Source: Oceanobacter sp045430275 (GTDB lineage Bacteria; Pseudomonadota; Gammaproteobacteria; Pseudomonadales; Oceanobacteraceae). Taken from it: a stretch of DNA of 64,000 nt. Below are positions 1 through 7,869 of this stretch, one piece after another (position 1 is the stretch's first letter; the number at the start of each line of letters is the position of its first letter). The stretch spans positions 62,001 to 126,000 of the forward strand of contig JAILXU010000011.1 of NCBI GenBank assembly GCA_045430275.1. Direction: 5' to 3'. The translations under genes and the position numbers were made by a program. The notes beneath the pieces were generated by a model. The model was given only the letters and a program-made list of their open reading frames with translations. It was not told the DNA's origin and did no database searches.

Positions 1-719
1 CCATCTTTCTTGAACGCAGGCTTCAGACCACGAATTTTGTCCATACGAGCGTTGCCAGGCTGCTCGTCGGTATCCACCACGGTTTCGCCGCGACGGGTTT
101 TGATCGTTACAGGGGTAATTTCTTCTTTGAAGTCACCGTTTTCAATTGCCGCAATAGCACGTTCCAGAGAGCGAATGGCAAAGTCATCCATCGCCTCACG
201 GGTAACATTGAAATCATCAGCACTTTTCTGAGCAAAAGTGCCCATCAGGCCGCCTTCGTAGGCATCTTCCAGACCATCAAAGAACATGTGGTCAATCACC
301 TGGCCATGACCCATGCGCATACCGCTACGGGCTTTTGGCAACAGATACGGCGACTGGCTCATGCTTTCCATACCACCGGCCACCATCACATTGGCAGAAC
401 CGGCCTTGATCTGATCGTGAGCCAGCATGACGGCTTTCATGCCAGAGCCACACATTTTGTTCACGGTGGTTGCACCAGCAGCATCCGGAATACCTGCTGC
501 ACGAGAAGCCTGACGTGCTGGAGCCTGGCCCAGACCGGCTGGCAAAACACAACCCATCACCACTTCATCAACATCTGCAGCATCAATACCAGCACGCTCA
601 ACGGCGGCCTTGATGGATGCGGCACACAGATCCGGGGAACGAACATCACTCAGAGCACCCATCATGCCACCCATTGGGGTACGCGCGGCACTTACAATTA
701 CGACTGCATCCTGACTCAT
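1..719 (-). CDS. Acetyl-CoA C-acyltransferase (thiolase), 3' end beyond the window
   Basis: The minus-strand frame opens at the ATG at 717-719 and runs off the left edge with no stop, giving about 239 N-terminal residues of a roughly 390-residue thiolase. The acyl-accepting cysteine lies in NKMCGSGMKA (Cys90) and is followed by the family GGMESMSQ motif. Thiolases of this type interconvert acetoacetyl-CoA and acetyl-CoA. That fits the last step of leucine breakdown, because HMG-CoA lyase (liuE, in this window) yields acetoacetate. A LiuR-like palindrome lies 43-58 bp upstream of the start. An acetyl-CoA acetyltransferase role is likely, but chain-length preference cannot be read from the visible part. 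Confidence 0.93.
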   Translation of the reverse strand, partial: MSQDAVVIVSAARTPMGGMMGALSDVRSPDLCAASIKAAVERAGIDAADVDEVVMGCVLPAGLGQAPARQASRAAGIPDAAGATTVNKMCGSGMKAVMLAHDQIKAGSANVMVAGGMESMSQSPYLLPKARSGMRMGHGQVIDHMFFDGLEDAYEGGLMGTFAQKSADDFNVTREAMDDFAIRSLERAIAAIENGDFKEEITPVTIKTRRGETVVDTDEQPGNARMDKIRGLKPAFKKD

Positions 720-761
720 AACAATTACCTTGAATTAGTGGATTGAAACACCCAAATACAG

Positions 762-777
762 TTTACGTTAACGTCAA
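762..777 (-). promoter_or_regulatory. Probable LiuR operator upstream of the thiolase
   Basis: The 16-base sequence TTTACGTTAACGTCAA is a near-perfect palindrome centred on GTTAAC. It closely matches TTTACGTAAACGTAAA at 6050-6065 in front of liuR. MerR-family LiuR regulators of leucine catabolism are known to bind AT-flanked ACGTNNACGT-like palindromes. On the minus strand the site overlaps TTGACG, a possible -35 element of the thiolase promoter. Assignment to LiuR is by motif and context. Confidence 0.7.
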
Positions 778-810
778 CCAAGGTGTAAAAAAAGAGATGA
801 CATGAAGCAC

Positions 811-830
811 TCGGGTGCCGAGGCACCCGA
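811..830 (-). terminator. Hairpin downstream of livM, possible terminator
   Basis: A perfect 9-bp inverted repeat (TCGGGTGCC / GGCACCCGA) lies 11 bases beyond the livM stop on the minus strand. A run of seven T follows only about 17 bases further on, so termination efficiency is uncertain. It separates the transporter genes from the thiolase, which has its own operator. Confidence 0.5.
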
Positions 831-840
831 GAATTGCAGG

Positions 841-1767
841 TTAGCTGAAGTTCTTCTTCACAAACTTCTGGAACTCACCCACCAGACCACCACGGAAGGC
901 CAGTACACAGACCACAAAGATCAGACCCATGATGATGTGAACATAGTTACCCAGCTCACCACCCGACAGGTAGTTCTGGATGCCGACAACCGTCGCCGCA
1001 CCCACCAAAGGCCCAAAGATCGTACCCATACCACCCAGCAGAGTCATAAGAACAACCTCACCTGACATGTGCCAGTGTGCATCGGTCAGAGATGCCAACT
1101 GGAATACCAGAGTCTTGGTCGAACCGGCCAGTCCAGCCAAAGTCGCCGAGATTACAAACGCCGCCCACTTGTAGTTGTTGACGTTATAGCCCAGAGACGT
1201 TGCACGAGGCTCGTTCTCACGAATTGCTTTCAGAATCTGTCCAAATGGCGAATGAATCGTGCGATGAATCATCCAGAAACCGAACAGGAAGATAGCAAAC
1301 ACAAAGTAGTACATGTTCAGGTTATTGCTCAGGTCAATAAAGCCCAGCAAATGACCACGAGGAATGCCCTGCATACCATCTTCACCACCGGTAAACGGTG
1401 CCTGCAGATACAGGAAGAAGACCAACTGCGCCAGAGCCAGCGTTACCATTGCGAAGTAAATACCTTCACGCTTCACCGCCAGCTTGCCATACACAGCACC
1501 CAGCAAACCCGCTGCAACTGTACCAGCCAGAATACCCAGACCTGGCGACAGGCCCATGCTTTGCACCATATAACCCGTGATATAACCACCGGTTGCCAGG
1601 AAGGCTGCGTGTCCAAATGACAGCAGTCCGACAAAGCCCAGCAGCAGGTTAAATGCACTGGCAAACAGGGCAAAACACAATACTTTCATCAAAAAGACAG
1701 GATAAACCGCGAGGGGCGCTAATAGCCCCAGCCCAATCAAGGCTATATTCAACTTACTGATTTTCAT
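841..1767 (-). CDS. livM: Branched-chain amino acid ABC transporter permease LivM
   Basis: This 308-residue, strongly hydrophobic protein is the second membrane subunit of a HAAT-family (Liv) amino acid importer. It has about eight to ten membrane segments. The family hallmark is the cytoplasmic-loop region ERATSLGYNVNNYKWAAFVISA (about residues 186-207), followed by GGMGTIFGPLVGA (about 247-259), which contacts the ATPase. The gene lies 11 bp downstream of livH and is the last transporter gene before a hairpin. With livH it should form the inner-membrane channel for leucine, isoleucine, valine or a related carboxylate. The liu genes beside it argue for leucine. Confidence 0.93.
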   Translation of the reverse strand: MKISKLNIALIGLGLLAPLAVYPVFLMKVLCFALFASAFNLLLGFVGLLSFGHAAFLATGGYITGYMVQSMGLSPGLGILAGTVAAGLLGAVYGKLAVKREGIYFAMVTLALAQLVFFLYLQAPFTGGEDGMQGIPRGHLLGFIDLSNNLNMYYFVFAIFLFGFWMIHRTIHSPFGQILKAIRENEPRATSLGYNVNNYKWAAFVISATLAGLAGSTKTLVFQLASLTDAHWHMSGEVVLMTLLGGMGTIFGPLVGAATVVGIQNYLSGGELGNYVHIIMGLIFVVCVLAFRGGLVGEFQKFVKKNFS

Positions 1768-1778
1768 GATCTATCCCC

Positions 1779-2657
1779 TTACGCTTCTTTACCAAACAAA
1801 CCGGCAGGCTTGGTCAGCAATACAATGACCATGACGGCGAAAATAACAGTGGTGGAGGCTTCCGGATAAAAATACTTGGTCAGGCCTTCAACAACGCCCA
1901 TGGCCAGTCCCGTCAGAATCGCACCCCCGATCGATCCCATACCGCCAATAACAACGATGGCAAATACAACGATCAGAATATTGGAACCCATATCAGGTGA
2001 TACAGAGTAAACCGGCGCTGCTAACACACCCGCCAGACCCGCCAGACCAACACCAAAACCAAAGGTCGCGGTAACAATCAGAGGCACGTTAATACCAAAT
2101 GCCTGCATCAGAGCCGGGTTTTCAGTACCCGCTCGCAAATACGCACCCAGCTTGGTTTTCTCAATCATGTACCAGGTACCGCCACACACCACCAGAGAAG
2201 CCACAATGATCCAGGCGCGATAGTTAGGCAGATACATAAATGGCAGACGATTACCGCCTTTCAGAGCTTCCGGGATGTTGTACGACAAGCCGGACGAACC
2301 AAACGTATGAGTGAAGATACCCTGCAATGCCAGTGCCAGACCAAACGTCAACAGCAAACTGTACAAGTGATCTTCATTCGCAATCGGACGCAGTAAATAG
2401 CGTTCCATCAACACACCAACCAGCCCCACAACAATAGGAACCAGTATCAGGGCAACCCAGTAGTTGATGCCCATGTAATGCAAACCTACCCAGGCGGCAA
2501 ATGCGCCCAGCATATACATTGCCCCTTGGGCAAAGTTAATAATTCTTAACAGACCGAAAATAATTGCCAGTCCCAGACTGAGCAGTGCATAGAATGAGCC
2601 GTTAATCAGGCCCACCAGCAACTGGCCAAAAAGACCAAACAGATTAATATCAAACAT
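1779..2657 (-). CDS. livH: Branched-chain amino acid ABC transporter permease LivH
   Basis: This 292-residue integral membrane permease carries the LivH N-terminal motif NGSFYALLSLGLAIIFGLLRIINFAQGA (about residues 19-46) and the C-terminal GGMGSIGGAILTG loop for coupling to the ATPases. It pairs with LivM. A 267-bp gap containing two perfect hairpins separates it from the upstream binding-protein gene, so translation or transcription of the permeases may be set lower than that of the binding protein. The ATG at 2655-2657 is the natural start. Confidence 0.93.
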   Translation of the reverse strand: MFDINLFGLFGQLLVGLINGSFYALLSLGLAIIFGLLRIINFAQGAMYMLGAFAAWVGLHYMGINYWVALILVPIVVGLVGVLMERYLLRPIANEDHLYSLLLTFGLALALQGIFTHTFGSSGLSYNIPEALKGGNRLPFMYLPNYRAWIIVASLVVCGGTWYMIEKTKLGAYLRAGTENPALMQAFGINVPLIVTATFGFGVGLAGLAGVLAAPVYSVSPDMGSNILIVVFAIVVIGGMGSIGGAILTGLAMGVVEGLTKYFYPEASTTVIFAVMVIVLLTKPAGLFGKEA

Positions 2658-2850
2658 GGTTATTTACCTTAAGCCGGATTTACTGCACAGAACCCAATCC
2701 AATCAGTGCGATACAATATCGCCCCGTATTGTTTATTCCGGGCCGTACGAGAACAGATATGTTTTCCGGAGACGTCACGGCCACAGCTTCATATATGGAC
2801 GTGTCATACATAAAAGCTCCATACATTCAAACCGGAAAATATATTCGTAT

Positions 2851-2877
2851 GATCAGGTTATTCCGTATAACCTGATC
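2851..2877. other. Perfect 11-bp hairpin between the binding-protein gene and livH
   Basis: GATCAGGTTAT (2851-2861) and ATAACCTGATC (2867-2877) are exact inverted repeats around a 5-base loop. No T-run follows on the minus strand, so it looks more like an mRNA processing or stabilising stem than a terminator. Together with the hairpin at 2887-2915 it explains much of the 267-bp gap. Confidence 0.6.
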
Positions 2878-2886
2878 CCGAATAAT

Positions 2887-2915
2887 CCGATAACAGCATA
2901 AATCACTGTTATCGG
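2887..2915 (-). terminator. 10-bp hairpin just after the binding-protein gene, possible attenuator
   Basis: CCGATAACAG (2887-2896) and CTGTTATCGG (2906-2915) form a perfect 10-bp stem with a 9-base loop, about 10 bases past the stop of the substrate-binding gene. The following minus-strand bases (ATTATTCGGG) are only weakly T-rich. Partial termination or 3'-end protection of the binding-protein mRNA is the likely role. This would give the usual excess of binding protein over permease. Confidence 0.5.
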
Positions 2916-2924
2916 TCGTCGTTA

Positions 2925-4130
2925 TTATTTGAAGTTACACTTGTCCATCATCGGGCCGAAAGCCTGATCGCCTGGAATGACTTTTTCGATCGCGAAGATG
3001 TCATTTTCGTTCTTGCGCTCGTCACCGCCTTTAATACGTACCTGGTACATATCGTGAACCATACGGCCATCGGCACGCAGGTACGCGTTACGGGCGAAGA
3101 AGTCATTAGGCTTGTTCTTCTTCATCACTTTCATCACCGCGTCGGCATCATCCGTACCTGCTTCCTTGATGGAGTTCAGGTAGTGCATGGTCATGGAGTA
3201 CGCACCAGCGTGACCCATGGCCGGGATGTCACCGTGACGCTTCATGAAACGCTTGGACCACTGACGCGTCTGCTCATCCATATCCCAGTAGAAACCGGTG
3301 GTCAGCTTCATGCCACCAGCAATTTCAGGATCCAGTGCTTTCGCGTTGTGAGTAAATACCAACAAACCTGCAACATCAGCTGTTTCAGTCAGACCAAATT
3401 CAGCGGCAGTTTTCAGAGAGTTAATAAAGTCAGAACCTGCATTAGCCAGTGCAACAACGTCAGCACCGGAAGACTGGGCCTGCAGTACATAGGAAGAGAA
3501 GTCGGTGGTGCCCAGAGGAGCACGTACCTTACCAACAACCTTACCGCCATTGCCTTCAATAACGCCAGTTGCTACTTTTTCCAGAGCGTGACCGAACGCG
3601 TAGTCAGCCGTGATGAAGAACCACTTTTTCTTGCCCGCATCAACCATTGGCTTAACAGTACCGTTAGCCAGAGCCACTACGTTGTAAGTCCAGTGAGCAT
3701 TGTAAGGAGAACATGCCTTGGTCGTGAACGCGTGAGATGCAGATGTCGAAATCAGAGCAATTTTCTTGGCATCGGTCAGAACCTTGGTTACTGCACCGGT
3801 AACGGAAGAAGCAACCAGACCGTTAACCGCGTCAACACCCTGGCTTTCAACCCACTCACGAACCTTGGCAGAACCAACGTCCGGCTTGTTCTGGTCGTCA
3901 GCGCTGATTACTTCAATCGGCTTGCCCAGAACCTTGCCACCAAAATCTTCAACGGCCATTTCAACCGCAGTCACACAGCCCGGGCCACAGATATCGGCAT
4001 ATACACCACCCATATCAGCCAGAACGCCAATCTTTACCTTACCGTCAGAAATACCACCAGCCTGAACACCGGAAGCAACTGCAACAGAGGCAACAACAGC
4101 GCCCAGCAGGGTTTTCTTCAATGCTTTCAT
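2925..4130 (-). CDS. Periplasmic branched-chain amino acid substrate-binding protein
   Basis: This 401-residue secreted binding protein has a signal peptide (KK, then a hydrophobic run, cleavage near VQA-GG at about residue 25). It has the type I periplasmic-binding fold opening KVKIGVLADMGGVYADICGPG. It feeds ligand to LivHMGF. Sequence regions such as NAHWTYNVVALANGT and the ADYAFGHALEK segment are typical of the Peripla_BP_6 family in HAAT transporters. GGAG in front of the ATG at 4128-4130 supports the start. The ligand is not certain: the sequence resembles the amide or branched-chain binding branch, and neighbouring leucine-catabolism genes make leucine or a branched-chain acid most likely. 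Confidence 0.9.
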   Translation of the reverse strand: MKALKKTLLGAVVASVAVASGVQAGGISDGKVKIGVLADMGGVYADICGPGCVTAVEMAVEDFGGKVLGKPIEVISADDQNKPDVGSAKVREWVESQGVDAVNGLVASSVTGAVTKVLTDAKKIALISTSASHAFTTKACSPYNAHWTYNVVALANGTVKPMVDAGKKKWFFITADYAFGHALEKVATGVIEGNGGKVVGKVRAPLGTTDFSSYVLQAQSSGADVVALANAGSDFINSLKTAAEFGLTETADVAGLLVFTHNAKALDPEIAGGMKLTTGFYWDMDEQTRQWSKRFMKRHGDIPAMGHAGAYSMTMHYLNSIKEAGTDDADAVMKVMKKNKPNDFFARNAYLRADGRMVHDMYQVRIKGGDERKNENDIFAIEKVIPGDQAFGPMMDKCNFK

Positions 4131-4281
4131 ATTAACTCTCCTGAAAAGGTTTTTTATTTTTATTGTCGATCAAGATATGGGCGTTCAACCAATGTCTATT
4201 TGCTGTTTTATATAATGCAGCAGTCATTGGCGTTCGCACTTACTCCTGCTGCACGAATGCAAACAGGAGCAATATCCATAC

Positions 4282-4995
4282 TTATACACCCAGATAAGTA
4301 TTCAGCAACTCGGTTTTTGATTCGAGTTCATCTTTGTGAATCTCTTCCATAATCTGGCCGTGATCCATCACATAGTGACGATCCGCAATCGGCGCTGCGA
4401 AATGGAAGTTTTGTTCAACCAGCAGGATAGTCAGGCCACGTCCTTTCAATTTCTGAAGCACTTCAGCCAGTTTCTTGACGATAACCGGAGCCAGACCTTC
4501 CGTAATTTCATCCAGCAACAGAATGTTAGCGCCGCTGCGCAGGATACGCGCCAACGCCAGCATTTGCTGTTCACCACCGGACAAGCGTGTTCCCTGACTC
4601 ATACGACGTTCGTACAGGTTTGGGAACACCTCATAAATTTCTTCAACCGACATGCCATCACTGCGTACAGTCGGTGGCAACATCAGATTTTCTTCAACGT
4701 TCAGGCTGGAGAAAATACCGCGCTCTTCCGGGCAGAAACCCACACCCAGATGAGCAATCTTGTGAGCGGCCAGATCAATGGTCTCATGACCGTTGATGTT
4801 GATGCTGCCCGTGCGGCGTCCAACCATGTTCATGATGGAGCGCAAGGTTGTGGAGCGACCAGAACCGTTACGTCCCAGCAGAGTCACCAGCTCACCCTGC
4901 ATCACGTGCATATCAATGCCGTGCAGAATGTGCGATTCACCGTAGAATGCGTGCAAATCGCTGATGCGCAGTTTTTCGTTACCAGAAGTACTCAC
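4282..4995 (-). CDS. livF: Branched-chain amino acid ABC transporter ATPase LivF
   Basis: This 237-residue nucleotide-binding subunit of the Liv importer has signature LSGGE at 138-142 and Walker B ILLLDEITEGLAP (Asp162-Glu163). The Walker A loop reads GRNGSGRST (41-49), so the usual invariant lysine is arginine (Arg47, codon CGC). Such GR variants occur among LivF-like proteins as far as I recall, so this need not mean loss of activity. The start is a GTG whose GTGA overlaps the livG stop by 4 bp, indicating translational coupling. Confidence 0.92.
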   Translation of the reverse strand: MSTSGNEKLRISDLHAFYGESHILHGIDMHVMQGELVTLLGRNGSGRSTTLRSIMNMVGRRTGSININGHETIDLAAHKIAHLGVGFCPEERGIFSSLNVEENLMLPPTVRSDGMSVEEIYEVFPNLYERRMSQGTRLSGGEQQMLALARILRSGANILLLDEITEGLAPVIVKKLAEVLQKLKGRGLTILLVEQNFHFAAPIADRHYVMDHGQIMEEIHKDELESKTELLNTYLGV

Positions 4996-5810
4996 GCCGT
5001 TTTCTCCTCTGAAGCCTTCTCTTCACTGGCCGCCTGTTGCTCTTGCTCTTCAAGCTCATCAGCAGCCACACCCAGGTACGCTTCTTTCACACGAGGGTCA
5101 GCAGAAACCGTTTCATAATCGCCTTCCGTCAAAATCGCACCGCGCTGCAGTACGGTAATGCGGTCAGCCAGCTTGGATACCACGTGCAGGTTATGTTCAA
5201 CCATCAGGATGGTACGATCCTTGGCAACCTGAAGAATCAGGTCGGCGATCAGATCCACATCTTCGTGGCCCATGCCCTGGGTAGGTTCATCCAGCAACAT
5301 CAGCTCAGGGTCAAGTGCCAGCGTGGTGGCAATTTCCAGCGCCCGCTTGCGGCCATAAGGCTGGTCAACGGTGATGGAGTGAGCATGATCCTGAAGGCCT
5401 ACAGATTCCAGCAACTCCATGGCGCGGCCATTGAGTTTGTCGAGAATCTTTTCAGACTTCCAGAAATGGAAGCTGTTGCCTTCCTTGCGTTGCAGAGCCA
5501 CTCGCACGTTTTCCAGAACCGTCAGATGCGGAAAGACCGCTGAAATCTGGAAGGAACGCACGACGCCCTGATCGGCAATTTCTGCCGAACGCATCTGGGT
5601 AATATCATTGCCGTTAAACATGATTTTACCCGATGTAGGAATCAGGAATTTGGTCAGCAGGTTAAAAACGGTGGTTTTACCCGCACCGTTTGGCCCTATC
5701 AGCGCATGGATAGTGCCCCGCTCGACATTGAGGTTTACATTATCGACCGCTGTGAAGCCTTTGAACTCCTTCACCAGATCAGTCGTTTGCAGAACGTAGT
5801 CAACACTCAT
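4992..5810 (-). CDS. livG: Branched-chain amino acid ABC transporter ATPase LivG
   Basis: This 272-residue ATPase is the first gene of the minus-strand transporter operon. Walker A is GPNGAGKTT (about residues 39-47) and Walker B is LMLLDEPTQGM. The ABC signature is unusual: it reads DQPYGRKRALEIA instead of LSGGQ-type. A degenerate Y-G-x-R form is common in LivG relatives. I chose the ATG at 5808-5810 (MSVDYVLQT), because the longer frame to 5906 adds 32 residues that do not look like an ABC protein. The C-terminus has an acidic/alanine tail (EELEEQEQQAASEEKASEEKTA) beyond the usual end. Confidence 0.92.
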   Translation of the reverse strand: MSVDYVLQTTDLVKEFKGFTAVDNVNLNVERGTIHALIGPNGAGKTTVFNLLTKFLIPTSGKIMFNGNDITQMRSAEIADQGVVRSFQISAVFPHLTVLENVRVALQRKEGNSFHFWKSEKILDKLNGRAMELLESVGLQDHAHSITVDQPYGRKRALEIATTLALDPELMLLDEPTQGMGHEDVDLIADLILQVAKDRTILMVEHNLHVVSKLADRITVLQRGAILTEGDYETVSADPRVKEAYLGVAADELEEQEQQAASEEKASEEKTA

Positions 5811-6102
5811 GCAGAATCCGAGCCTCGCATTTTTATTTTTATTGGGGCAGTTGTACTGCTCTGTAATAAACGCCGCTATCGGCGATGCTGGGGACAAACC
5901 TAACAACCGAGACTAAGGGAAGCCAAGTACTACTTTAGTCTAAAAAATCAGTAAAAACCCTAATAAAAAGCGGAAAAGTGCTGCAATTTCAGCAAGTTAG
6001 CGTTGAATAGACCCCTCCGCAAAAAGTAAAGGACATCCCTGATTGATCTTTACGTAAACGTAAACTTTGGTTAATCTCAAAACTCAACCAGAAGAGTGAA
6101 CA
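5811..6102. promoter_or_regulatory. Divergent regulatory region between livG and liuR
   Basis: These 292 bp separate two divergent transcription units, the liv transporter leftward and liuR-liuABCDE rightward. It is AT-rich and holds the LiuR-like palindrome at 6050-6065, 38-53 bp before the liuR ATG. Near livG I see an imperfect GACTAA...TTTAGTC repeat at about 5910-5940 but no clear second operator. Whether the liv genes answer to LiuR cannot be decided from sequence. Confidence 0.6.
6050..6065 (+). promoter_or_regulatory. Probable LiuR operator upstream of liuR
   Basis: TTTACGTAAACGTAAA is preceded by TTGATC (6045-6050, a possible -35), as expected for a MerR-family regulator that binds inside a stretched promoter spacer. 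It matches the site at 762-777 upstream of the thiolase at 14 of 16 positions. Confidence 0.75.
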
Positions 6103-6525
6103 ATGAACTCAGGAAAAACCTATTCCATCAGCGAGCTGGCAAAAGAATTTGACGTCACGACTCGCAGCATCCGTTTCTACGAAGATCAGGAACTGCTGTT
6201 CCCGTCCCGACGTGGCCAGACTCGCGTTTACAGCAGTCAGGATCGCGTACGGCTGAAGCTGATATTGCGAGGCAAGCGCCTTGGCTTTTCACTGGCGGAA
6301 ACGAGGGAATTGTTTGCACTCTGGGATGAGACCACCAGCGGCAGTGAAAAGCAGTTACATCTGCTGCTGGTCAAAATAGAGGAAAAACGGGCTGAACTGG
6401 AGCAACAGCTCAACGACATTGCCATGATCCAACTGGAACTGGACAGTGCCGAAGCCCGCTGCAGGGAAACGCTGGCCGAATTGAATGACGGCGAGCAAGC
6501 AGAAAAACAACAACAAACCGAGTAA
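6103..6525 (+). CDS. liuR: MerR-family regulator of leucine/isovalerate utilisation LiuR
   Basis: This 140-residue MerR-type transcription factor has an N-terminal winged helix-turn-helix (YSISELAKEFDVTTRSIRFYEDQELL, residues 6-31) and a C-terminal coiled-coil dimerisation helix rich in Glu, Leu and Gln. In gammaproteobacteria LiuR controls the liuABCDE operon. This gene is its first member here, with an operator 38 bp upstream. No metal-binding cysteine pair typical of heavy-metal MerR proteins is present; the lone cysteine near residue 127 sits in the helix. Confidence 0.92.
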   Translation: MNSGKTYSISELAKEFDVTTRSIRFYEDQELLFPSRRGQTRVYSSQDRVRLKLILRGKRLGFSLAETRELFALWDETTSGSEKQLHLLLVKIEEKRAELEQQLNDIAMIQLELDSAEARCRETLAELNDGEQAEKQQQTE

Positions 6526-6589
6526 GGCCGCTGTCTGTGCGGGTCGCAGGCCGACAGGCAGCCTTCATTGATGACCAACGGGTGACCCT

Positions 6590-7756
6590 ATGATTTCACA
6601 ATACTCAGGATTGAACTTCGGGCTGGGCGAAACCATCGACATGCTGCGCGAGCAGATCAACAGCTTCGCCGCTCAGGAAATTGCGCCACGCGCAGAAGAG
6701 ATCGACCAGAAAAATGAGTTTCCAAACGATCTGTGGCGCAAATTTGGCGACATGGGACTGCTGGGCATTACCGTCAAGGAAGAATACGGCGGTGTTGAGA
6801 TGGGCTACCTGGCGCACGTGATCGCCATGGAAGAAATCAGCCGGGCATCGGCCTCTGTTGGTCTGTCTTACGGCGCGCACTCCAACCTGTGTGTCAACCA
6901 GATCCACCGTAACGGTAACGAAGAACAGCGACAGAAATATCTGCCCAAGCTGATCAGCGGTGAACACATCGGCGCACTGGCCATGTCTGAGCCAAATGCC
7001 GGTTCTGACGTTGTATCCATGAAGCTGCACGCCCGTGACAATGGCGACCACTACTTGCTGAACGGCAACAAAATGTGGATCACCAACGGCCCGGATGCCC
7101 ACACCTACGTAATCTACGCCAAGACTGACGTCAAAGCAGGCCCGAAAGGCATCACTGCCTTCATCGTTGAGCGTGATTACCCAGGCTTCTCCCGTCACCA
7201 GAAACTCGACAAGCTGGGTATGCGCGGTTCCAACACCTGTGAGCTGGTGTTTGAAGACTGCCCGGTACCGAAGGAAAACATCCTCGGTGAACTGAACGGT
7301 GGCGTTAAAGTCCTGATGTCCGGCCTCGACTACGAGCGTCTGGTACTGTCCGGCGGCCCATTGGGCATCATGGAAGCCGCGATGGACATCGTGATTCCTT
7401 ACATCCGTGACCGCAAGCAGTTCGGCCAGTCCATTGGTGAGTTCGAGCTGGTGCAGGGCAAGGTTGCCGACATGTACTCCATCATGAACGCCTCCAAAGC
7501 CTACGTTTACATGGCCGCTCAGGCCGCTGTACGTGGTGAAGCTTCCCGTAAGGACGCCGCTGGCTGCATCCTCTACACCGCAGAAATGGCGACCAAGATT
7601 GCTCTGGACGCGATCCAGTTACTGGGTGGCAACGGTTACATCAACGAGTTCCCGACAGGCCGTCTTCTGCGTGATGCCAAGCTGTATGAAATCGGTGCAG
7701 GCACCTCCGAAATCCGCCGCATGTTGATTGGCCGCGAACTGTTCCTGAATAAGTAA
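6590..7756 (+). CDS. liuA: Isovaleryl-CoA dehydrogenase
   Basis: This 388-residue acyl-CoA dehydrogenase oxidises isovaleryl-CoA to 3-methylcrotonyl-CoA, passing electrons to ETF. The catalytic base of the isovaleryl-CoA branch is in GLDYERLVLSGGPLG (Glu249), where other acyl-CoA dehydrogenases use a C-terminal glutamate. The C-terminal motif here is YEIGAGTSEIRRMLIGR, which binds FAD. It is the first catabolic gene of the liu operon, 64 bp after liuR. The electron acceptor genes etfBA are at 42.9-44.7 kb. Confidence 0.96.
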   Translation: MISQYSGLNFGLGETIDMLREQINSFAAQEIAPRAEEIDQKNEFPNDLWRKFGDMGLLGITVKEEYGGVEMGYLAHVIAMEEISRASASVGLSYGAHSNLCVNQIHRNGNEEQRQKYLPKLISGEHIGALAMSEPNAGSDVVSMKLHARDNGDHYLLNGNKMWITNGPDAHTYVIYAKTDVKAGPKGITAFIVERDYPGFSRHQKLDKLGMRGSNTCELVFEDCPVPKENILGELNGGVKVLMSGLDYERLVLSGGPLGIMEAAMDIVIPYIRDRKQFGQSIGEFELVQGKVADMYSIMNASKAYVYMAAQAAVRGEASRKDAAGCILYTAEMATKIALDAIQLLGGNGYINEFPTGRLLRDAKLYEIGAGTSEIRRMLIGRELFLNK

Positions 7757-7869
7757 CACGCGCAGCCACAGACCCGGAGTCCGGTTCATTCATCGAGCCA
7801 CCGGGTCTGATATCCGGGAGTTGCCGCTCTGGCACTCCCCCGACTCGAATAACAACAGGGGAACAGGAT

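Noticed and set aside
2656..2901. 81-residue plus-strand frame in the liv intergenic gap
   Set aside because: No ribosome site, no family character, and it spans the two hairpins; spacer DNA.
3054..4352. 432-residue plus-strand frame opposite the binding-protein gene
   Set aside because: Antisense shadow of a clear Peripla_BP gene.
5811..5906. Longer livG start at 5906
   Set aside because: The extra 32 residues are not ABC-like and the ATG at 5808-5810 gives the family N-terminus.
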